Assembly: GCA_025602905.1 (NCBI GenBank)
Contig: JAHLKI010000006.1
Location: 868,001 to 932,000 of the forward strand
Reading direction: 5' to 3'
DNA length: 64,000 nucleotides
Source of the DNA: Phlyctochytrium arcticum
Lineage: Eukaryota > Chytridiomycota > Chytridiomycetes > Chytridiales > Chytridiaceae
Shown here: piece by piece, positions 30,395-47,185 of the stretch
Numbering within the stretch: position 1 is the stretch's first letter
How the letters are laid out: every line of letters starts with the position of its first letter
The notes under the pieces: generated by a model
Databases searched by the model: none
Seen by the model: the letters and a program-made list of their open reading frames with translations, nothing else
What the model was told of the DNA's origin: nothing
Made by a program: the position numbers and the translations under genes

Positions 30395-33300
30395 TCACAT
30401 TACAGTGGAAAGCAGTTCATCAGCGTCCAACCCCGCTCGTCCGGCGAGATTCCGGATCAAGTCCTCGTACTGTACATTTGTCCGCACTGTTTCCCGATAA
30501 TTCCATTTTATATCCTCCAATTCAACTGTCATGGCATCTTTAGGATCGACCAATTTTCCTGCGGGAGAGATCAGGTTCAGAATTTTAGTTGCCAGATATA
30601 GATGCTCAACGAAAACCCACCCAACAATCTCTCGTTTTCATTTTCGAGCTCAACCAGCCGCTCCCGTATGGTTGCCAGATCGCCATCCTCGTACTTTCGC
30701 GGATCAAAGACGGGTACAGCGCTGCTACCACTCAGTGTCCTTTTTCCGGTTCCGGCAGCAATCTGAGATGTCAGATTGGTGGATTTTATCCGCCACATTT
30801 CCAGTTCACGAGTAAGGCGGCGATTCTCAGCACTTAGGCGACCATCATCTCCCGCGACCCCGGATGTGAGGTCCTTGATTATGGCATCTCGCTCCGCTAC
30901 TTGGGATTTCTGTTGGGGAAGAGTTAACTTCCATACTGACCGAATGAGGCATGCGGACCAGGACATACCAAGTCTTCGAGTTTCAGTTGTACGGTGCTGT
31001 CAATTTGGGTATTGTCCTTCGTCTCTGGTTTGGGAGAGGGCTGGTGGCTCTGATCAGTTTCGTTTAACCTGGTAAATGTCTTTCGCAGATTGGCCATATC
31101 GGTGGTCAATTTTTCTTTGGCAGCTTTCAATTCCGCCATTTGGGTTTCCACTTTGGTGAGTTTCTCGCGTTCAAGCCGTAAATCGCGACGCAGCTTTGTA
31201 TTTTCTTCTTCAACACTGTATGGACGGGGAAAAAACCTTCATCTAGCAACGAATCTGAAGTGATGGCTGAAAAATGTAGACGTACCGAGAAATCTTCCTC
31301 TGACCCTCGTTCACCTCTTTTTTGTCTGCTGCAAGATCCGCAAGTTCCTTTTTCAGCCTCTTGACCTCCCTCAAAGCTTCCATGTGCTTGCTTTGACTGG
31401 TACCAGTCTTTTTCAGCAACTCATTCTCAGTTTTGAGTTTATCAGCCATCCGTGCGACATTTTCGACAACCCCCATCAGCTCTGGTATTGACCGGCCTTT
31501 CAAGAGGCTGGTGGTGCTGCGCAGCTGACTGAGGGAGATGGACAAACCGGGGATCTGAGACTCGGGATCTGGAAGCCTGCGCTTCTCTTCCAGCGATGTG
31601 ATTTTTGACTTGTACTGATGGTACAGAACCGAACGTCAATGGGGAGCTGGAGGGCTTTAACCATGTTTAGTGCTTACCTCCTCAAGCTCACGCACACGTC
31701 GCTCCAACCGTGCGACAGAGTCTGTGGCATCTCCAAGCTCAAACTTTGCCTCCAAAAGATCGTTCTCCACTTTCAGCTTATCGGATTCCAAAGCCTCGTA
31801 TTTGTTCTAGAAATATACTGCCACTGAATAACTGTCTTCCAATACAACTGTACAAACACTGTCTCTGCACTTACCACAAAGTCCCGAATTCTACTTTCCA
31901 AGACGCTGACTAAATTGGCAGTCTTCTCCCCGGGGCGTAAGGCTGATCGAACGTCCTGGGACTCGCTAGCAGAGTTGTACACATCGCGTCCTGCGCTCAT
32001 TTGCTCATTTAATTCCTCGAGCGTTGTAAGTCGTTGCTGCAAAAGTCGGTTGGCTTCGCGCGCCTGAAACAGTTCTTGTGAGGGCGCCAGTTTAGCGCGC
32101 TGTATCAAAGGACGTTACCAAAACAATTGCAAAACAAGAATTTGGATATATACCAACCTTGAGTTCCTGAACACTGATTTCTAGACTGGAGATATGAGCG
32201 CGCAATTTTTCCATCTCCTCAGTATGCGCTCGTTCAACGCCCGCCTTTTCCACATCCATTTCATACGTGGTGAGTTCAGTCGGTATTTGCTGAGCTGGCT
32301 GTCCACTGCCCTGGGAATTAGATTTCATTTGCGCCGACAAGTGATTGACCCGCGCATGGAGTCGCCACCGCTCTCGCTCTGCGCGGGCTAAACTCTCTTT
32401 TCCCAGATTGAATAGCCGGGTCATATTCTCCAGCTCACTGGTGCTCTTGGCAAGCTTTTCTTTGAGCACCTCAAGACGTTTTTGGTATCGCTTCTCAATT
32501 TCCCATTTCTCAGTCTCGATTTCAGACTTGGTTGCAACCTTTACAGCCGGTGGGGGAAGAGCCGGAGGTGGTGTCGGGGCAACAGGGTGCCCCCCGCGCT
32601 TTTTCATGCTAGCAACCTGCTTTCGCAAAGAGTTGTTCTCATCGACTAATCGATCCAGGCGTTTCTGATGGTGCAAAAGCGCCTCCCGGCCTTCTTGGTG
32701 AAGCTTGGTCAACGCCTCTTGTTCAGGTGTGAGCTTGCTTCCAGGAGGAAATTCCAGGCTCTGGTACTGTTCGGTGATTTTCTTCTGATGTCGAAGCTTC
32801 ATCTCCAAGACCCCTGTACGGTGCTTTACCAAGTTATCTATATCAGCTGGATTATGGCGCTCAGAAAATTTCCGGAATTCCTCCTCTTTTTGAGTTATCA
32901 CTGCTTTGAGATCCGATATTGTCTTTGAATGCTTGGCAATCAATGACTCCTTCTTCATCAGAGTGTCTCGCAAGTGGGAATTCTCAGCTGTCAAGCGATC
33001 ATACTCTGACTCAGATGCCTTCAGTTCAGCTTCCTCCAATTTGTAAGAGATATCCTGAAGTTCTTGTTTACAGGATTCAATATTTTGAATTTTCTGACGA
33101 AGCTCCGTTTCCAGGTTCTGTACGTCCTTGGCAGCTTTGCTCTTTTCCTGTTCAGCCTTCTCCATCACAATCCTCATCCGCTGTTGCAGACCGGCAAACT
33201 CCTGTTCCTTGGCTTCTATTATTTTTCCCAGCTTCTCAATTTCATTCTTGTCCTCATTTTCGCGTAACGAACTGCTCTGCGAGTGTTCATGTGGGCGACT

Positions 33301-36300
33301 GACACGGTCAACTTGGCGGTCACCCATGGCGTTCATCATGTCGGTGCGTTCCTGCAATGCTACTACATACTCTTGGTTATGTCGTTGCATCTCATCCCGC
33401 GTCTCTTTAAGCATCACGCGATACTTTTCAATGAGCTCATCTTTGGCCACCAACTGTCGCTGTAAGGACGCAATGGCCTCTTTCGCAACTCTGATGGCAG
33501 CGCCTTCCCGCTCTCGCGACTTATCAATCACTTGAACATGCGCTTTGGCGCTAGCCGCCTCTGCCGCATCATTGCGGTGGCTGATGTCTCTCTGGGTCAG
33601 CTCCAGCTGCAAATGGGTCAAGTTCGATTTGCTCTTGTAAAGTTCATCAACATTATCCTGCAAATGTGATTCCAAGGTGCGCAGTTTACCCTCCAAGGTA
33701 GATATCTTGATTTCCTGAGCGGTAACCAGGCGACCCCGTTCAACTAGCAGTCTGAGGGAGGCTTCCAGTTGCTGCCCAACTGGCATTCCGTGATCTGGTA
33801 TCGCTTCCTTAATGTCCATAGCACTCGCCGCTTGGAATATGCGGTCCCTCTCATCCTCATAGGCTTGTACAGATTGCTCCAGCTCATCGACCCGCTTTTC
33901 CCATTCTATTTGGCGCTTGTCCGAAAGCGTCTGCAGTTTCACATAATCTTCCTCTAACACCAGGAGCCGAGTATTTGCCTGGTCCAGTTCGCTTTGGGCA
34001 GAGCGAGCAGCTTCTTGCTCATGCGCCAGCTCGCGGCGGACACGTAAATCTGCCAGCTGGATTTCGGACATCTTTGAATGCCACTGGGCTAGTCGATTAG
34101 CACTGGTGGACTTCTCTTTCATGGCGGTCAAAAGCTCTTCCTGTGACTTTAAATGCAGCTTGGCCTCATCGAGTTGTAAAAGCAGTCGTTTTTTCTCGTC
34201 GGTGTGCTTTTGCAGAGATCTCTCGGCTTGAGTTTTGCATGCATCCAAAATACGCACTCGTTCGCATGTTCGCTCGTGTTTGTCCAGTAAGACCGATCCT
34301 ATAAGTTTGCCACGAAGCTCACTGATGTTGGACTGGAGCTCTCTCGAGCGCACTTTATGGTCCAATCTAAGATGGAATATAATCTCATCTCGCTCGTCCA
34401 CCCGATTCTCAAGCTTTTCAATATATAAATATCACATTTAATACAGTGTTTGCGGCAAGCGCTCACCTCAATAGTCTTATGTTCGAGAGTCAGGCATCGC
34501 TCCTGGTATTTTTCAGCATTCCGGAGCGCCATCAATTCGCTCATCTGTAGTGTCAAGATGTGATGATGCAATTTACCGATCACCAGCTTCTCATCTCCTT
34601 CCATTTGAAGTTCTTCCACGGCCGCACGAAGAATAGCCTTTTCCTTCTCGTCAATGACTTGATGGTGTACTATGTCACTGGCTTGAGCACTCGCAATATC
34701 GGCCAGACCCTTGTCTAATGGAAATATTAAAATACGTCCTGTATTAGCGTGGGTGAGAGCACTGACGACGCGTGAGCTCTTGCTGCAATTCCAGATTCTC
34801 AGTCTCCAAACGAGCGACTTTACTGAGATTCCGAGCGTGCTCTTCTCGTTTGGCCCCACCCTGCATTGACAAAGTTAAATGATGTATATCTTTGACTTTA
34901 GGTCCGACACATACCGCAAAGGCATTTCGAAATTCAACTTCGGCTTGTCGAAGCTTGATATTTTCATCCTTCGCTTCCATGTATAATTCGTCCATTCGAT
35001 CCAGCCTGCGCTTTGTCTTTGGAAAACTCAGTCGGAAGCTCATTAACCGAAGTTATTCAACTGTGCCCAATACCTCTGATTCCGTTTCTTTTAAGCCCTG
35101 ATGCTTACGTTCGGCAATCTCTGCCCGATTCCTGAGAACTTCCACCTGGACCTTGAGAGATTCGACTTGATGCCGCAGTGTAACGGTGGCAGCATCGTGT
35201 GTAGCTTCTTTCTTTCGAAGCAATCACTGTTTAGAAAACAGGCAAAGTTTGACTCGAGCTACGCGCGTGGGCTTACATTGTCTTTCAGTTCCAGCAAAGC
35301 ATTTTCCATGAATGTAGCCTATAGCAGCTTGCATTCAGCCATGGACATAGCAATAATCTGAAGAGGTTCGTATCACTACCTTCACTTTCGCCTCCTTCAA
35401 TTCCAATGACAAAGAGTCAAGCTTGATCTGAGCCGAATGAGCGTAATTGGTGTTTTCAGCGTGGCGGACACGCTCGCCGATCCAAAATTGTTCCTTTTCC
35501 AGGAGTTGTCTTGTTTTGGCCAGCTGAAGGTTGTAGCAATTTTCCAGTTCTGTCTGCTCCGTGGAACTGACACTGTCTGTAAATGTTGTGTCAACTACAC
35601 CATTCGAGAGTCAGGTATCAATTCGCATTAACTACAATACCAGCAAGCTGCCTCAAGAGCTTCTCAATCCGTTTGTCGGCTGCGCAATTTTTGCTTTCCA
35701 AATGTCCGATTCTCTCGCTTGCCGCCGTATTAATTTGCATAAAATCGGACTTTAGTCGAGAATTTTCCTTTCGCAGCCCATCATCCACTTCTTGCATTGC
35801 CAGAAAGCGTCGTTGAGAAGACTTTTCCGCCAACTTTGACACCAGAAGTCGTCGCTGAACTTCGACCAGCTCATGACTAAGCTCTTCACGACTTTTCTCA
35901 AGGGCTGTGAATAACATGACATCCAACTCATTAGCTCGAAGCTCCGCAACTTCTTTGCACTCTGTTGCTGACTGCAGCTGATCCTGTAGGGCTTTGACCT
36001 TAGACGCATTTTCTTCCTTTTGTGACCGGAAATCGCGGTATAGCTGCCGCTGTTTGTTCGCCAGAACCTCATACGTATTCTAGGGCAGAAAAGTGATGTG
36101 AATATGAGAGCACCATGAAACACATTACCTTCCACGTTTACCTTGAACTTATCTACGGCTTCTTCTCCTTCTTTCAAAGCTTGGTCGCGCTTAGACAACT
36201 CCGCCATGCACTCCACCAACTTGCATACCAGCGCTTGGTAGTCACTTGCGCTCCCTGTCTTGAGCCCATCAGGCAAGTCAATCACCGGCTTTCGAGGTGC

Positions 36301-39054
36301 ATTGGCCTCCTGGCGCCAACGGTCGCGTTCATCTTGAGCGGATTTCAGTTCAGACTGTACGTAGGAAAGCTCTGCCTGCGCCTGCTGGATCTTGGATCTA
36401 GCAGCTTGCACATCCCGTCGAAGAGTCTAAAGCAGATATGGTTAATGGCTGTCGCGAGATATTCGAACACCCCTGTACCTCATTCACGCGGAGAATATCT
36501 TTACCACTGGAGAACTCTGGCAACCCTTGCATCTTTTCCGAGCTCTGCCTCTTCTCAAGAACATGAACCAATTTACGGACCGCCTCCAATTCTTTCATGA
36601 ATTCATCATCCGCTTCACCTTCTTGCAGCTGTATCAGAGTAACTGACACCTCTTTAATAGCAGCCTCCAAGCTTTCGTTGGTCCTTTTCAACATTTTGAT
36701 TTCATCCTCTAAGCGTCGAGCGTTCTCTCTCGCTTCACTTCCGTCCACCTGCGCGCGCTGCAATTCCACAATTAGCTTTTCAAAATCGTAGTTTGTTTCT
36801 TTAACGAGCGTGCAATCAGAAGCGCGCGACGTCGGGCGCTTTTTGGCATCTGGGCGTAAGCGGTTGCTGCGAAGCTCATCGGCAAACTCCTCAACGTCTG
36901 CTCCATCATGAGTTTCAGACACTAAGAAATTATGGAACACGCTTACCAGCAAGATCATCAGCAGTTAAACCCAACTGTGTCGCATGTCCTCCTTTTTCCA
37001 GCGCATAGAGGCGAAGCCTCTTCTTATACTGCAGCCGCTCATCCTCTAAGCGATCAACTTCTGATTGCAGTTGTTTGTTCAATGCCCGTGTTTGCTCAAG
37101 TTCCACAAGCCGTAGTTGCTTAATGTTACTAGCATCAACCTTGGTCACGTCATCCAGTCCGAGTCGGTGTCGAAGTTCGAGGTTCTCCTCATAAACATCA
37201 GCAACTTGCTTCTCAAGCTGATTGATAGCTTTCGCCTTGGCCAAAATTTCTTTATCTTTGATACCCAAGCGCAGCTGGAGCTCCTTAATTTCGCGGGAAG
37301 CTTCGGGCAGCCCATATATTCCGCTCTCGTACTTGTTTATTCTGTCTTTGATCTCGAAGAGCTCTATTTCCTTGTCGTCCAGCTGGGAATCTTTGAGCTT
37401 CATCTTGAGGATTACTTTTTTGTGCCTGCCCTTGTAAGTCTCAAGCTTTTCCTTCATTTTGTGAGCAGTATCCAAATGATCCCGAACGGATTCGACTTTA
37501 ACGCCCCCCTTTGCGCGGAGTGCTTCGTCAATCTGTGCCCAATCCAAACTCAGTAATTCAAAGTCACGATAAGATTCTTCGAGCTTCTCCTGCAAGTGTC
37601 TAATAGTGGAGTCCTTCTCATCCAGCTTGTGCTGCATCCCATCTCGCTTGAAGCTTCGGACCTCTTCCTCCAGATCTTCTATTTTAGCATTCAACTCCTC
37701 TACCTTCGAGTCTTTTTCCATAGATTTTGCCTTAGTCTCGCGCAACAATTTTTCGTACTCTGTTACGTCTTCTTCCAGCTGCTTGACTTTGCGTTTTTCA
37801 TGCGATCCAAACGTCTCGAGCTCCCCATTAGCTTCATTTAATTTCGCATGGAGCTCGTCGCGCTCGGCCGTAAGATGCTCGTTGGAGACAGTCAGGGCTT
37901 CCAGTTCACCTTGAAGTGAAGAGACCTGTGTTTCCTTCCTGCAAGACTTGATTAATTTTCTGAGAGATCACGGTCGGCGCTTCTCGACTTACCTGTCTAG
38001 TTCGCCTACTGTGGCCTCAAGCTCCTGGGTGAGGCTCTCAACTTCACTACCTAAATGCTCATTCTCGGCACTCAGGTTTTCGACCTCCCCCAAATAGCGG
38101 TTCAGTTCCGCATTTTTCTCCTGAACCGAGCAAGAAATACATGAGAAATCGATACTGGTATGTGGAATCCATTAAGTACCCTCAGTTGCTTGCGAATGTG
38201 GTCATCGTCGACATTCTTCATCTGCAGCCGATCTTTCCGATTTTGCACCTGCGACTGATAATCTTTGATTTCTGCCTTCATCCGTGAGTTTGATTCTTCT
38301 AAGGTAACCGCTCGTGCTTTCTCAGTTGTCATTTGCTGCAGTCACATTAGTTTGAGCTTCGCCTCAGAATAGCTGCATGCCCAAATTACCGCGTTCAGCT
38401 CGCGCGTAGTGGCTCGTTCAGCATCAAGCTGTTCCTCCACCTGGACCAGCCGAGCGGTAAGTGATTCATTTCGCGTCTCCAAATCTTCCATATCTCGTTG
38501 GAGATTTCGAATATCTGGCCAATTTGTGAGCACCTGGGTTACTGAACAATAACATTGCATCATACCAGTAAGGAGAGCGGCGTCTCCAGACCCACCATCC
38601 GCCTCCAGCGTCTGAACTCGCAACTGATGCGTAATCTTCAGTCGATCGCATTCTTGCACAGAGGGAGTACGCCACAGACCTGCAATTCTGCAACATCTTC
38701 TTCAGATTGAACGAGATAGAAATTTTTGTTCCTGCCAGTCTGATCAGTATTTCGCAATATCAATAGAGCCTTCTGACATACTCCATCACAGTTTGGGTAA
38801 CACGGAACAGACGTAAAAGGTTCTCTGGAGTTGCCATAGGGTCGCCCGGCCGGACGTGGGCAGTAACAATAACATCATAAAGATCTTCCAGCTCTTGGTC
38901 AATCTGCTCTGGGTGCTGATTGTAAACAGTATGTGAGCTCGTTGTCTCTGAGAAGCTTTGGAACATTTCATACTTGCGACGATATGTTATCTACATTGAA
39001 AGCAAGAACAGCGTTCCAGTCCATAGGAGCGGTCTTCGGCCGAAATTCCGCCAT
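30395..39054 (-). CDS. CEP290: CEP290-like ciliary transition-zone coiled-coil protein
   Basis: A chain of coiled-coil exons on the minus strand can be followed from ATG 39054 (MAEFRPKTAPMDWNAVLAF) to TGA 30395-30397. Allowing for some 20 short introns the product is roughly 2,400 residues, close to animal CEP290 (2,479). The N-terminus has NLLRLFRVTQTVMEY, matching the conserved NVIHLFRITQSLM of CEP290. The last exon ends in YEDLIRNLAGRAGLDADELL. Almost all of the rest is heptad-repeat helix (for example LEELNEQMSAG, ELEIWRKK-like ELEMWRIKS). CEP290 links microtubules to the membrane at the base of the cilium. Its presence indicates a fungus with flagellated zoospores. Other giant coiled-coil proteins are possible, but the N-terminal match favours CEP290. 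Individual exon ends were only checked at both termini. Confidence 0.82.
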
Positions 39055-39395
39055 TTTTCAAGTTGATGTTTCTTTCTACAGAGAATTTACGAGACAAGGA
39101 TTCCAATAGTTTCGAGTACTCTTGAGGATTAAGCTATCGATTTATACAACTTCATTGTAGCGTGGACACCAGGTAAATTGCCAAGATCACTTTTTGACAT
39201 TCCTCGAAGTCATCGCGGCGGATGATCGCGCTCGCGGACGGCTTACGTGGGGCACGTGTGGCCGGATTGATCCGACCATCCAATGTGCATTCGACTCGCC
39301 CCGCCCCCCGGCAGAACCACCGGCAGACCCGAACAATTGAGACTTTCCTTCTCGCCTCGATCTCCCGAAAAGTCGTTGGAAGGTAGACATCCATC

Positions 39396-40131
39396 ATGGT
39401 AAGCATCCATCCATCCATCAGGAATCTTTGAAAGACAGCGGACGAAATTACGAAAGTTGAGGATGGTGGATCTGGATCAATATGTGGGAACCCAGGACGA
39501 ATGATCGAAGGATTTTGGAAGGGCCGCGAGAATTGACGAGCAGAGAATGGACACAGTATTTTCCAAGGAAAAGGATTTACGATTGGACGAGCGAGTAGAT
39601 CGAGAGAACTGATTGTCGGGGGTTGGACGGACGTCGGAATGGCCTGCTTGAAGACGGATCTCGTCCAGTACGCCACTTCGAACAGAACACTTATCAGAAT
39701 GTCGCAATTCCTATTTCTAGACTCAGAAGAGGAGGAACAATGGTCGCTCCAAGCACGGCCGTGGCCACGTTAAGCCCGTGCGTTGCTCCAACTGTGCTCG
39801 TTGCGTGCCCAAGGACAAGGCCATTAAGCGTTTCTTGATCCGTAACATGGTTGAGCAGGCCGCCGTCCGTGATTTGAGCGATGCCTCCATCTACAAGGGT
39901 ACGTTTGTATTCTCCCTCCTCTCGCTAAATCGTATGCTCATATCTGTTCCAGAATACGCTCTGCCCAAGCTCTACATCAAGATGCACTACTGCGTTTCTT
40001 GCGCCATCCACTCCAAGATCGTCCGTGTCCGTTCCGTTGAAGGTCGTCGTGACCGTGCTCCTCCCCAGCGATTCCGTGGCTTCCAGAAGGACAAGAAGCC
40101 CGCAACCACTGCCCAAAAGGCGACTGCTTAG
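39396..40131 (+). CDS. RPS26: Small-subunit ribosomal protein eS26
   Basis: Three exons (39396-39398, 39721-39898, 39953-40131) encode 119 residues. The first exon is only the ATG codon, spliced over a 322-nt intron to ACTCAGAAGAGG ([20 protein letters not shown]). The zinc site is complete: CSNCARC with a downstream CVSC. The C-terminal [15 protein letters not shown] is typical of the family. eS26 sits at the mRNA exit channel of the 40S subunit. The long first intron is usual for ribosomal-protein genes and could carry regulatory or snoRNA sequence, though none is recognised. The gene is divergent from CEP290, with about 340 bases between them. Confidence 0.96.
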
Positions 40132-40353
40132 GGATTTCGTGTATATTGTTCTTTAAGAAAAACTTAACATCAAACGTTGCATTTGGCCTTCTCCACGCTT
40201 CGCATACTGCAATTTTGCACCCATTTTGATTGAACTTATTGCGAGTCTAGCTCAGTCAACTGAATATTGGAAAGTCGAAATGCATTGTCGCAATGCCAGG
40301 ACTGTATTTACAAAGTACAAGGTAGCTCAGATGTGGTGCGAGCGATATCACGT

Positions 40354-44256
<3,903 letters not shown>

Positions 44257-44437
44257 TGGATTGGCAACCAGTTTGAAGTTTGTGGTATAAGTCCCAGCGC
44301 AAGCCTAGGGCGGAGATTCACTTCATGTAAGCACCATTGGCCTGGACGTGCGCCACATCGTTCGACCTCCTCCCGAAACCACCCGGCTGTTTGCCTCTAA
44401 CCAGCGGAGAATCAAAAGCATCTGCCAAAAACTCGCC

Positions 44438-45024
44438 ATGAACGTTGCCCGAGTCTTTGCCAAACAGGCTTCTCGCCGCTCTTTTGCGCTTTGCAGCCCA
44501 GGTAAGCTACCTATCGTTAACGTTTTAGGTAACCCATTTTATTGACCATTAGGTCCAATTCCATTACAGCTCGCATTGTTGCGGCGCCAGTTTTCCGTCG
44601 CAACTTGGCCGGTCCCGCCCACCACTCCAACCTGGACTCAACCGTCGCAAACTACCCTACAGCCCACGATCTCGACCCCTCCAACAAGTCTGACTACGAA
44701 AAGTACGTTACGCACTGGAGATCTCACTTTCAGTCCGTGGAAGACGACTTTGAGCTGGAGCGCGGCCTGAACCACATTTTTGCCACAGATTGGGTACCGT
44801 CCACAGACGTGATTGCTGATGCTCTGAAAGCTGCCCGGAAATTGAACACGTTTGCTACGGCAGTACGCATTATGGAGGCTCTTGACGGAAAATGCCACAG
44901 TGCTGATCAATACTCTAAATACATGGACTCGCTGAAGCCGCTTTTGGAGGAACTGGGCGTCGGTGAACTCAAGGCTCTTGGCGACTTTGACTTTGTCCGC
45001 GAGAAGAAGTGGCATATGCAGTAA
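44438..45024 (+). CDS. COX6: Cytochrome c oxidase subunit Va (yeast Cox6)
   Basis: Two exons (44438-44501, 44570-45024) give 172 residues. The N-terminus (MNVARVFAKQASRRSFALCS) is an Arg/Ser-rich mitochondrial presequence. The mature part has DYEKYVTHWRSHFQSVEDDF, ELERGLNHIFATDWVPS, ALKAARKLNTFATAVRIMEA and YMDSLKPLLEELGV, the all-helical subunit Va / Cox6 signature. It faces the mitochondrial matrix in complex IV. The intron separates presequence from mature protein. The gene is divergent from the pecanex gene, about 180 bases away. Confidence 0.95.
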
Positions 45025-45230
45025 ACATACCGAATACGCTCCTAAAGACCATCACCAACACTACACTTGTATTTACATTCAACTTGAACATTTGTCATGC
45101 ACCGCAGAGCCGATCCGTCCTCATTTCCATAGGCAGACTTGATAATTAGTTTAGGTAAACATAGGGCACGGCAGCTTTATCTGTCCCAAGAAATAGTACG
45201 ATCTCTTTCATAGCCAATGTCTCTATCGTT

Positions 45231-46747
45231 CTATTTAACTTTACGATGTTCAGGTGTATGGCTGGTCTCATAGTCAATATGAACGAAACACCGCTCCACA
45301 TTGGGAAGTAGCTCTAGCTTTGTCTGTAATCCTTCGGCAATGTCGTGTGATTCCATGACTGTCATCTCCTGAGGAAGTACAATGTCGACCTTGCAACACA
45401 AAACATATTAGCTACGAGAATCAGTCTGTAACGTTGGGCTGTTGCTTTTACCTCAACAAAGAAATTATGTCCGGCGTGATACGCACGACAAGTGTCTACT
45501 TGCAGAATACGATCGTCGTGGGTTACGGACAGATATGTAACTTTTTGTAGGAAATGTGGGTCGGCGGTCTTTCCCACCAGATATTGAATATGTTCTGTAA
45601 CCAAGTGGTCAGTTTGAGGAAACTGTCATTCCGAATCATGATACACTCTATGACCCACCTCCTGCCGTTCCAGCCCAAGACCTTAAAATGAGCACTGCTA
45701 TCACGATTGCTCCTATTCAATGTTGATCCTTTGTTAGCTAGACTGGCATGACACACACTCTGCCTTCAAGAATGTACCTGCAGGATCCAACCACCAGACA
45801 ATCTTGGTGCTCAGAATCGAGAGTGTGATGCCCAGTCCATTCATGAGAATATCATTCCGTTGATCTTGTGCCAAGACTTTGGCTGATGGGTATTGTGAGA
45901 CTGTCCGGCAGTATAAATACAAAATGACCTTGATGCCTGCAATCAGATTAGCCATTTGCTTCCTGGGTTGGGGACTTGATTGGACTCACCAATAGCACCG
46001 CAGATAAGTCCGATAGACAGTGGTGACAGATCTACAGCATGCTCGCCATCAATCAAAGTCCGCACTCCCTCAACCTGCAAAGAGATCATCTGATTAGATC
46101 ACTTGAAGTTGCAAGGGTGCTCATGAGCTTACCATAAGCTGGACTGACAATGTGGCCATCAGTGATGCAAACACTATTATTCCTGCTGTCTCCATCCTCG
46201 TCTTTCCCGTTGGATACTGCACTAAATTTTGCGACAAGGCAACCCGACCCGTGTAAACTAGCACCGCCGAACTTGCCAAGTCCATGAATGCATCGGCTGT
46301 AGTGGCAAATAGAGCCAAGGATTTGGATAGCACGGCAGCAACGAGTTGCAATGCAAACAAGAACACATTTGCCACCAGCGAGCCGTACACGGCAATCTTC
46401 AACTTTAGCAAATTTTGCTCTTCGTTGGGTATGAGCGCTCCAGGCGGGCTCAGCAAATCATCAATCAGTTCGTTTTGCCGTTCGTAAAACTCGCTGAGTT
46501 TACGTCCATTCTTGGAACTTTTGCGCAGTGCCTGGATTTCCTCCTTGCCCTTCTTGCCTCTTCGCAGCAGTAATGGGTCAGATGCACTGGCGTAGCTGGA
46601 CTCGGAATGGGATGATTCAGCGTAGTGGAGCTCCAGGTCGATGGTTATGGTGTCTTTGGAAGCGGAAGGGATATGGACCGGTTGGGGAGGGGCAAAGTAT
46701 TCCGAGGAAGAGCCGGCCTGCTGCTCGCCCGTGATGGTAGTCGACAT
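45231..46747 (-). CDS. Cation diffusion facilitator, Mn-type
   Basis: The gene begins [18 protein letters not shown] at 46747 and ends ...HTPEHRKVK at a TAG (45231-45233), with several introns in the second half. A long N-terminal cytosolic part ends in [13 protein letters not shown]. Transmembrane segments follow: [20 protein letters not shown], then [20 protein letters not shown] with the first metal site DAFMD (DxxxD), and later DQRNDILMN with the second DxxxD. A DxxxD in both helices is the mark of the Mn/Fe-type CDF group (plant MTP8-11, fungal homologues), rather than the HxxxD of zinc transporters. The C-terminal domain (TDPHF-like region to [13 protein letters not shown]) is the cytosolic ferredoxin-like dimer domain. 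It likely loads Mn or Fe into Golgi, vacuole or another compartment. Exon ends were not all fixed. Confidence 0.88.
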
Positions 46748-47185
46748 GCTCTTTTCCCTTGTTGATTTCCTTCGTGATATATTGTACGGTTCTGCTAATA
46801 CAGCCCTGGGGAACTAGAAGTATTTTTCCCCTGGAATCCGATTTCATGGTCGGAAATGATGACTTGACCATATTCTTGGCACCCAGTGACACGGTAATTC
46901 TTCCATTCGAACATTCGAAACCTCACAGTCGCACAACTCTAATCTTGCCAGCCAGAAACTGGGAACTCCGTGGGAACTTGCGAAACTCTTGCCGAGGGAA
47001 ATGGTGGACATGTAAGGGACAGTAAGATGAATGCAAGCGGTTGGATGGTAATTACAAGTTTGATATTATAAACTATTGTACAAAGGGTAAAGACCCAAGA
47101 GAAAACAGCTCCGGAACTTGTATGGAGCTGCAGAGAAAGCCGACGACATAGAGAACACCACAAAAATCGACCAGCGATTGAAAAA
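46748..47185. other. Intergenic, no gene seen
   Basis: This is the promoter side of the CDF gene and the 3' flank of the Cys-rich membrane protein gene. Nothing else is recognised. Confidence 0.5.

Noticed and set aside
32000..38000. Long plus-strand frames opposite the coiled-coil gene (for example 33128-33535, 37116-37556)
   Set aside because: They are shadows of the Glu/Lys-rich minus-strand coding sequence and have no motifs.
40240..40265. TCTAGCTCAGTCAACTG resembling a tRNA D-arm
   Set aside because: No matching T-arm follows within 90 bases; it is probably chance sequence in the 3' flank of RPS26.
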